Origin: Serpens sp964410065
GTDB taxonomy: Bacteria; Pseudomonadota; Gammaproteobacteria; Pseudomonadales; Pseudomonadaceae
Assembly (NCBI GenBank): GCA_964410065.1
Contig: CAYPFO010000014.1
Location: 1-64,000, forward strand
DNA length: 64,000 nt
Reading direction: 5' to 3'
The notes under the pieces were generated by a model that worked only from the letters and a program-made list of their open reading frames with translations, ran no database searches and had not been told where the DNA came from. Positions 58,431 through 64,000 of the stretch are shown piece by piece. Made by a program: the position numbers and the translations under genes. Position 1 is the stretch's first letter. Each line of letters opens with the position of its first letter.

Positions 58431-59726
58431 GTGAGCAGTATCCAGAGCTTGCCCAGCGAGCTGGCGTCACCCAACGAAGTGGCCCCCCCGGCAACTCCCG
58501 CCGTGCAGCCGATCGAGACGTACACCGAAAAAGGCACCCGGCACTTTCTGCTTACCGCCGTGGCCCTGTTCTGCGGTGGCTTTGCCACCTTTGCCCTGCT
58601 GTATTGCGTGCAGCCGATGATGCCGGTGCTGTCCGCCACCTTCGGCATCAGTGCGGCACAAAGCAGCCTGATCCTGTCAATTTCCACGATCACCATGGCG
58701 ATCGGCCTGCTGATTACCGGGCCGATCTCCGATGCCATTGGCCGTAAGCAGGTGATGGCCGTGTCGTTGCTCGCCGCTGCCGTGTTCACCATGGTCAGTG
58801 CTTTCATGCCGACCTGGGAAACCGTGCTGCTGATGCGCGCCCTGGTGGGCTTGGCCCTGAGTGGCCTGGCGGCCGTGGCTATGACTTACCTCAGCGAAGA
58901 AATCCATCCCAAGCACCTGGGCTTGGCCATGGGCCTATATATCGGCGGCAACGCCATCGGTGGCATGAGCGGCCGTTTGTTGACCGGCGTTCTGGTGGAC
59001 TGGATGTCCTGGCACGCGGCGCTCGGCATCGTCGGCGGGCTCGCCATGCTGGCAGGGCTGCTGTTCTGGCGTTTGCTGCCGGAGTCCCGCAACTTCCGCC
59101 CACGGCCGTTACGGATTCGCGGCCTGATTGATGGCTACACCCTGCATGTCCGTGACTCGGGCCTGCCCTGGCTGTTCGTTCTCGGCTTCTTGCTGATGGG
59201 CAGCTTCGTGACGCTATTCAACTACATCGGTTACCGGCTGATTGCCGCCCCCTTCCAGATGAGCCAAACCAGCGTCGGCCTGTTGGCCGTGGTCTACCTG
59301 TCGGGTATTTACAGCTCCGCGCAGGTGGGCTCCCTGGCTGACCGGCTGGGGCGCGGCAAGGTGCTCTGGGTGGTCATCGGCCTGATGCTGGCCGGGCTGA
59401 TCCTCACCTTATTTGACGCCCTGCCCGCCGTGTTACTCGGCATGCTGATATTCACGTTCGGCTTCTTCGGCGCGCATTCCGTGGCCAGCAGTTGGGTCGG
59501 CCGACGCGCCAAGCAAGCCCGCGGGCAAGCCTCGTCGCTGTACCTGTTCTGCTACTACGTGGGTTCCAGCCTGGCGGGCACCCTCGGCGGCGTGTTCTGG
59601 CAGGCGGCCGGCTGGGATGGGGTCGGCCTGTTTATCGGCTCGCTGTTGTTGATCGCCTTGCTGGTGGCCTTGCACCTGGCTCGCGTTCCAGCCTTGCCGG
59701 AAGCGGTTCAGCGCCCGGCGCACTGA
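58431..59726 (+). CDS. MFS transporter, YnfM type
   Basis: A 431-residue major facilitator protein: a 38-residue cytosolic N-terminus, then 12 helices with GPISDAIGRKQVMA (the loop 2-3 motif) near residue 95 and PESRNFRPRP in the central loop. YnfM-like members export small molecules, such as arabinose-like sugars or drugs. The GTG at 58431 follows AGAGGA and fits the family start; longer frames enter the promoter region. It is transcribed away from the BenM-like regulator, suggesting substrate-dependent control. It ends before a strong bidirectional terminator. Confidence 0.88.
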   Translation: MSSIQSLPSELASPNEVAPPATPAVQPIETYTEKGTRHFLLTAVALFCGGFATFALLYCVQPMMPVLSATFGISAAQSSLILSISTITMAIGLLITGPISDAIGRKQVMAVSLLAAAVFTMVSAFMPTWETVLLMRALVGLALSGLAAVAMTYLSEEIHPKHLGLAMGLYIGGNAIGGMSGRLLTGVLVDWMSWHAALGIVGGLAMLAGLLFWRLLPESRNFRPRPLRIRGLIDGYTLHVRDSGLPWLFVLGFLLMGSFVTLFNYIGYRLIAAPFQMSQTSVGLLAVVYLSGIYSSAQVGSLADRLGRGKVLWVVIGLMLAGLILTLFDALPAVLLGMLIFTFGFFGAHSVASSWVGRRAKQARGQASSLYLFCYYVGSSLAGTLGGVFWQAAGWDGVGLFIGSLLLIALLVALHLARVPALPEAVQRPAH

Positions 59727-59752
59727 GTTCATCTCTAACCGCCACAGAACGT

Positions 59753-59780
59753 AAAACGCCCCGCAATGCGGGGCGTTTTT
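59753..59780. terminator. Bidirectional intrinsic terminator between MFS gene and hemE
   Basis: An 11-bp stem AAACGCCCCGC/GCGGGGCGTTT (59754-59764, 59768-59778) with a three-base loop and flanking A and T runs. It serves the MFS gene on the plus strand and hemE, converging from the right, on the minus strand. Confidence 0.95.
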
Positions 59781-59800
59781 GTATCAGCCGATCACGTCAT

Positions 59801-60865
59801 TCAGACGTGATACTGCGCGGACAACTCGTGAACGGCTTCGATAAAGGCACCGGCGTGGGCCGGGTCGACCTCCGGAGTGATGCCGTGGCCGAGGTTGAAC
59901 ACGTGACCATTGCCGTGACCGTAGGCGGCGAGGATGCGCCCGACTTCGGCACGGATCGCTTCCGGCTTGGCGTACAGCACGCTGGGGTCCATATTGCCCT
60001 GCAGCGCCACCTTGTCGCCAACGCGGGCGCGAGCAGCACCGATGTCGCACGTCCAGTCCAGACCCAGCGCTTCAACGCCAGAATCCGCCATGGACTCCAG
60101 CCACAGGCCGCCGCCCTTGGTGAACAGGATCACCGGCACGCGGCGCCCGTCATGCTCGCGAATCAGACCATTGACGATCTTCTGCATGTAGGCCAGGGAA
60201 AACTCCTGATAGGCCGCGGCCGACAGGCTGCCACCCCAGGAATCGAAAATCTGCACCGCCTGGGCACCGGCGAGAATCTGGCCGTTCAGGTAGCTGGTCA
60301 CCGACTGGGCCAGTTTGTCCAGCAAGGCGTGCATGGCCTGCGGGTTTTCATACAGCAGTGCTTTGGACTTGCGGAAGTCCTTGCTCGATCCGCCTTCCAC
60401 CATGTAAGTCGCCAGGGTCCAGGGACTGCCGGAGAAGCCAATCAGCGGCACACGGCCGTTCAGCTCGCGGCGAATGGTGCGCACCGCGTCCATGACATAG
60501 CCGAGGTCTTTATTCGGATCGGGAATCGGCAGCGCCTCGATATCCGCCACGGTGCTGACCACTTTCTTGAAACGCGGACCTTCGCCGGTTTCGAAATACA
60601 GGCCCAACCCCATGGCATCCGGGACGGTGAGAATGTCGGAGAACAGGATCGCCGCATCCAGGGGATAGCGTTCCAAGGGCTGCAAGGTCACCTCGCAGGC
60701 GAACTCGGGATTCATGCACAGGCTCATGAAATCACCCGCTTTGGCGCGGCTGGCGCGGTATTCCGGCAGGTAGCGACCGGCCTGGCGCATCATCCACACC
60801 GGGGTGACGTCGACAGGTTGCTTGAGCAGGGCACGGAGGAAGCGATCATTCTTCAGAGCAGTCAT
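59801..60865 (-). CDS. hemE: Uroporphyrinogen III decarboxylase
   Basis: A 354-residue enzyme that converts uroporphyrinogen III to coproporphyrinogen III in heme synthesis. MTALKNDRFLRALLKQPVD starts the protein, and TPVWMMRQAGRYLPEYR (22-38) is the diagnostic N-terminal signature with Arg residues that bind substrate carboxylates. LIGFSGSPWTLATYM near 145 is the second signature. Length is as expected. The ATG at 60865 gives the standard start. It follows gltD on the same strand with a 201-base gap that shows no gene or clear terminator. Confidence 0.97.
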   Translation of the reverse strand: MTALKNDRFLRALLKQPVDVTPVWMMRQAGRYLPEYRASRAKAGDFMSLCMNPEFACEVTLQPLERYPLDAAILFSDILTVPDAMGLGLYFETGEGPRFKKVVSTVADIEALPIPDPNKDLGYVMDAVRTIRRELNGRVPLIGFSGSPWTLATYMVEGGSSKDFRKSKALLYENPQAMHALLDKLAQSVTSYLNGQILAGAQAVQIFDSWGGSLSAAAYQEFSLAYMQKIVNGLIREHDGRRVPVILFTKGGGLWLESMADSGVEALGLDWTCDIGAARARVGDKVALQGNMDPSVLYAKPEAIRAEVGRILAAYGHGNGHVFNLGHGITPEVDPAHAGAFIEAVHELSAQYHV

Positions 60866-61066
60866 GTCCAGGTTCCAGCAAAAAAAGTGCCCGCATTGTC
60901 GCAAAGCCCACCACAAAAGGCACGGTGAGGGCTGCGCCTTTTGTCTTTGGCTTGATCCACAGCAAGCGACAAGCCTAGATCAGGCGAAAAAACCGCGAGG
61001 GAAATGACGTGTTTTATCGCCACTTCCCGTCTTTTGGACGGCCCGCCGCAAGCGGCTCAGCGCACC

Positions 61067-62488
61067 TTACACACCGAGGTAATCGAGGATGCCCTCAGCG
61101 GCGGTGCGCCCTTCGTGGATGGCGGTTACCACCAGGTCGGAGCCGCGCACCATGTCGCCGCCGGCAAAAATCTTCGGGTTGCCGGTCTGGAACTTGTACG
61201 GGCCCTGCTCGGGTGCGACGACGCGGCCCTGGGTGTCGGTGGTGATGTCGAAGTCGCCAAACCAGGCCGCCGGGCTGGGACGGAAACCGAAGGCAATTAC
61301 CACCGCGTCGGCGGGCAGGATCTGCTCGGAGCCGGGAATCGGCTCCGGGCTGCGCCGGCCACGGGCATCCGGTGCGCCAAGGCGGGTTTCGACGACTTTC
61401 ACGCCTTCCACCTTGTCCTCGCCGACAATGGCGATGGGCTGGCGGTTGAACAGGAATTTAACGCCCTCGTCCTTGGCGTTCTTCACTTCCTTGCGCGAGC
61501 CCGGCATGTTCGCCGCGTCACGACGATAGGCGCAGGTCACACTCTTGGCGCCCTGGCGGATCGAGGTACGGTTGCAGTCCATCGCCGTATCGCCGCCGCC
61601 GAGCACCACCACCTTCTTGCCTTTCATGTCGATGAAATCGGCGGGCGATTGCTCGAAGCCCAGGTTGCGGTTGACGTTGGCCACCAGAAAATCCAGCGCG
61701 TCGTGCACACCAGGCAAGTCCTCGCCGGGGAAACCGCCCTTCATATAGGTGTAGGTGCCCATGCCCATGAACACGGCATCAAATTCTTCGAGCAACTGGG
61801 CCATGGTCACGTCCTTGCCCACTTCGGTGTTCAGGCAGAACTCGATGCCCATACCGCTGAACACTTCCCGACGACGGGTTAGCACAGTTTTTTCCAGCTT
61901 GAATTCCGGGATGCCGAAGGTCAGCAGCCCGCCGATTTCCGGGTTCTTGTCGAACACCACCGCACTGACACCGTTGCGCGCCAGCACGTCGGCGCAGCCG
62001 AGGCCTGCCGGGCCTGCGCCGATTACCGCCACACGCTTGCCGGTCGGCACCACTTTGGACAGGTCCGGGCGCCAGCCCATGGCGAAGGCCGTATCGGTGA
62101 TGTACTTCTCCACCGAGCCGATGGTCACCGCGCCGAAGCCGGTGTCATTCAAGGTGCAGGCACCCTCGCAGAGGCGGTCCTGCGGGCAGACGCGACCGCA
62201 GACCTCCGGCAGGGTATTGGTCTGGTGCGACAGCTCGGCCGCGGCAATGATGTTGCCCTCGGTCACCAGTTTCAGCCAATTGGGGATGTAGTTGTGCACC
62301 GGGCACTTCCACTCGCAGTACGGGTTGCCGCACTCCAGGCAGCGGTGGGCCTGCTCGGCCGCCTGATCGGGCTTGAAGGGTTCGTGAATCTCGACGAACT
62401 CCTGCTTGCGGCGGCGCAGCAGTTTTTTCTTGGGGTCCTGACGGCCCACTTCGATGAACTGGAAGTCGTTGTGCAGACGTTCGCTCAT
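61067..62488 (-). CDS. gltD: Glutamate synthase small subunit
   Basis: A 473-residue NADPH- and FAD-binding subunit that passes electrons to the GltB large subunit for glutamate formation from glutamine and 2-oxoglutarate. Cysteines for two Fe-S clusters lie in CLECGNPYCEWKCP (near 50-63) and CGRVCPQDRLCEGAC (near 97). FAD binds at GAGPAGLGCADVL (near 157) and NADPH at GGGDTAMDCNRTS (near 298). Full length. It lies 107 bases after gltB on the minus strand. Confidence 0.97.
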   Translation of the reverse strand: MSERLHNDFQFIEVGRQDPKKKLLRRRKQEFVEIHEPFKPDQAAEQAHRCLECGNPYCEWKCPVHNYIPNWLKLVTEGNIIAAAELSHQTNTLPEVCGRVCPQDRLCEGACTLNDTGFGAVTIGSVEKYITDTAFAMGWRPDLSKVVPTGKRVAVIGAGPAGLGCADVLARNGVSAVVFDKNPEIGGLLTFGIPEFKLEKTVLTRRREVFSGMGIEFCLNTEVGKDVTMAQLLEEFDAVFMGMGTYTYMKGGFPGEDLPGVHDALDFLVANVNRNLGFEQSPADFIDMKGKKVVVLGGGDTAMDCNRTSIRQGAKSVTCAYRRDAANMPGSRKEVKNAKDEGVKFLFNRQPIAIVGEDKVEGVKVVETRLGAPDARGRRSPEPIPGSEQILPADAVVIAFGFRPSPAAWFGDFDITTDTQGRVVAPEQGPYKFQTGNPKIFAGGDMVRGSDLVVTAIHEGRTAAEGILDYLGV

Positions 62489-62557
62489 TGCATAAACCTC
62501 TTAACGGCAGCTTCAAGCCTCAAGCTTCTAGCTTCTAGCTGCAAGTCGATCACGGTG

Positions 62558-62586
62558 AGCGGGCGAGCCCATGCGGCTCGCCCGCT
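62558..62586 (-). repeat. Perfect inverted repeat between gltB and gltD
   Basis: AGCGGGCGAGCC (62558-62569) and GGCTCGCCCGCT (62575-62586) form a 12-bp stem with a 5-base loop directly after the gltB stop (minus strand). No T-tract, so more likely an mRNA-stabilising or attenuating element. Next to it (about 62511-62545) is a run of AAGCTT- and AGCTTCT-like short repeats, a familiar intergenic pattern in pseudomonads. Confidence 0.6.
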
Positions 62587-62595
62587 GGCAACTGT

Positions 62596-64000
62596 TTATT
62601 GCGGGTTGGCCCGTGTGCTGGCGAGCAGCGTCTTCAGGCTGGCGGCCTTGGGCTTGACCAGCCAGAAGCGACGCAGATAGTCATCCAGGTCCTCCGCCAG
62701 TTCCGCGCCCCAGGGGCTGCCGGTTTCCGCCACGTATTCGGCGAGTACCTGCTGCAGGTGGCTGCGATAGCCTTCCATCGCCTCGCCGGTGATGCGCTGA
62801 ATTTCCACCAGTTCGTGGTTCACCCGGTCAAAGAAGCTGTTGTCCTCATCCAGCACGTAAGCAAAGCCGCCGGTCATGCCCGAGCCGAAGTTGTAGCCGG
62901 TCTTGCCCAGCACACACACGAAGCCGCCGGTCATGTATTCGCAGCAATGATCGCCAGTGCCTTCCACCACGGTATGCGCGCCGGAGTTACGCACCGCAAA
63001 ACGCTCGCCCGCCGTGCCCGCGGCAAACAGCTTGCCGCCGGTGGCGCCGTACAGGCAGGTGTTGCCGATGATCGCGCTCTCTTGGGTCTTCAGGCGGCTG
63101 CCCTGCGGCTGCGTGATGACGATCTTGCCGCCGGTCATGCCCTTGCCGACGTAGTCGTTGGCGTCGCCTTGCAGGTACAGGTTCAGGCCGCCGGTGTTCC
63201 ACACACCAAAGCTCTGCCCGGCCGTGCCCTTGAAGCGGAAGGTGACCGGCGCGTTGACCATGCCCTGGTTGCCGTGACGGCGAGCAATCTCGCCGGACAC
63301 CCGTGCGCCGATGGAACGGTCGCAGTTGCAGATATCCAGCTCGAACTCGCCGCCCAACTTGTCGGAGATGACGCCGCCCGCCAGCTCGACCATTTTTTCG
63401 GCCAACAGGCCCGGGTCGAACGGCGGGTTGTTCTCGACCTGGCAGAACTGCGGCTTGTCCGCCGGAATATGCGTACTGCCGAGCAACGGGGTCAGGTCCA
63501 GGCGACTCTGCTTCTCGGTTTCACCCGGCAGGATTTCCAGCAAATCGGTACGGCCGATCAGTTCTTCCAGGCTGCGTACGCCCAGGCGGGCCAGCCACTC
63601 GCGGGTTTCCTCGGCGATAAAGGTGAAGAAATTCACCACCATGTCCGCCGTACCGATGAAGTGTTCCTTGCGCAGGCTGTCGTTCTGGGTGGCCACGCCG
63701 GTGGCGCAGTTGTTCAGGTGGCAGATGCGCAGGTATTTGCAGCCCAGGGCGATCATCGGCGCGGTGCCGAAACCAAAACTCTCGGCACCGAGAATCGCCG
63801 CCTTGACCACGTCCAGGCCGGTTTTCAGGCCGCCATCGGTCTGCACCCGTACCTTGCCGCGCAGGTCGTTGCCGCGCAGCGTCTGGTGAGTTTCGGACAG
63901 GCCCAGCTCCCAGGGCGAGCCGGCGTACTTGATCGAACTCAACGGCGAAGCACCGGTGCCGCCGTCATAGCCGGAAATAGTGATCAGGTCCGCGTAGGCC
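62596..64000 (-). CDS. gltB: Glutamate synthase large subunit, C-terminal part (cut by window edge)
   Basis: The frame is open from the right edge of the window to the stop at 62596. It encodes the last 468 residues of GltB: the end of the FMN-binding domain (YADLITISGYDGGTGASPLS and VQTDGGLKTGLDVVKAAILG), the 3Fe-4S cluster cysteines in CKYLRICHLNNCATG, and the C-terminal beta-helix (GXGXG) domain with repeating segments such as GKGMTGGKIVI and EYMTGGFVCVLG. GltB makes glutamate from glutamine and 2-oxoglutarate, with GltD supplying electrons. The start lies outside the window. Confidence 0.97.
   Translation of the reverse strand, partial: AYADLITISGYDGGTGASPLSSIKYAGSPWELGLSETHQTLRGNDLRGKVRVQTDGGLKTGLDVVKAAILGAESFGFGTAPMIALGCKYLRICHLNNCATGVATQNDSLRKEHFIGTADMVVNFFTFIAEETREWLARLGVRSLEELIGRTDLLEILPGETEKQSRLDLTPLLGSTHIPADKPQFCQVENNPPFDPGLLAEKMVELAGGVISDKLGGEFELDICNCDRSIGARVSGEIARRHGNQGMVNAPVTFRFKGTAGQSFGVWNTGGLNLYLQGDANDYVGKGMTGGKIVITQPQGSRLKTQESAIIGNTCLYGATGGKLFAAGTAGERFAVRNSGAHTVVEGTGDHCCEYMTGGFVCVLGKTGYNFGSGMTGGFAYVLDEDNSFFDRVNHELVEIQRITGEAMEGYRSHLQQVLAEYVAETGSPWGAELAEDLDDYLRRFWLVKPKAASLKTLLASTRANPQ

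Noticed and set aside
60928..61882. Plus-strand frame (292 codons from 61004) opposite gltD
   Set aside because: gltD has all its Fe-S and nucleotide motifs; this frame is its shadow.
1..64000. tRNA/rRNA genes, CRISPR arrays, insertion sequences, prophage or integrase genes
   Set aside because: None seen by eye: no cloverleaf-like gene, no regularly spaced direct repeats and no transposase or integrase motif in any convincing frame. A short or divergent tRNA could still escape manual reading.

Overview
The window is one contiguous piece of a high-GC gammaproteobacterial chromosome, almost certainly Pseudomonas. Both ends keep gene blocks I know from pseudomonad chromosomes: dxs ... ribA ... 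pgpA-thiL-nusB-ribH-ribBA-ribE at the left and gltB-gltD-hemE at the right. There is no tRNA, rRNA, CRISPR array or insertion sequence that I can recognise.

Layout. (1) 1-6.2 kb: the end of dxs, then a cobalamin riboswitch controlling btuB and an overlapping btuF-btuC-btuD uptake system, ending in a short cobalamin-adenosyltransferase-like gene. (2) 6.2-12.7 kb, minus strand: riboflavin synthesis (ribA, ribH, ribBA with a degenerate second domain, ribE under an FMN riboswitch), nusB, thiL, pgpA and a periplasmic aspartic protease. (3) 12.7-28 kb: housekeeping and transport genes on both strands: a short CstA-family transporter, rlmJ, an MCP-like receptor with no signalling tip, a LysR/MFS/nitronate monooxygenase group, a K+/H+ antiporter, MscK and SelO. 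(4) 28-33.8 kb: an orphan type VI secretion island of hcp, vgrG, a multidomain effector and a putative periplasmic immunity gene. A candidate sigma-54 promoter precedes hcp. Base composition falls sharply inside the effector gene, at the start of its GH19 lysozyme-like tip, and stays low through the immunity gene. (5) 33.9-39.2 kb: an Asp/Glu racemase, a TauE/SafE permease next to an O-acetylhomoserine sulfhydrylase, thioredoxin 2, a hotdog thioesterase and a tandem Usp protein. (6) 39.5-56.8 kb: a complete aryl polyene (APE-type pigment) type II polyketide cluster of 18 genes on one strand, nearly all overlapping or within a few bases. (7) 56.8-64 kb: a small secreted protein, a divergent LysR/MFS pair, hemE, gltD and the end of gltB.

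How the genes fit together. The APE cluster follows the apeC-to-apeR order known from enterobacteria: chain-length factor, acyltransferase, two ACPs, membrane protein, acyl-ACP ligase (fused here to the dehydratase ApeI), glycosyltransferase and acyltransferase (two genes here, one in E. coli as I recall), thioesterase, LolA-like carrier, MMPL exporter, lipoprotein, KS, dehydratase, ketoreductase and KS. Three genes go beyond that core: an MIO-type aromatic amino acid ammonia-lyase, a CPA2/KefB-like membrane protein, and an FAD enzyme with flavin-dependent halogenase signatures (WxWxIP, a candidate catalytic Lys, DPVFSSG). The halogenase-like enzyme and the composite T6SS effector are the two most interesting items.
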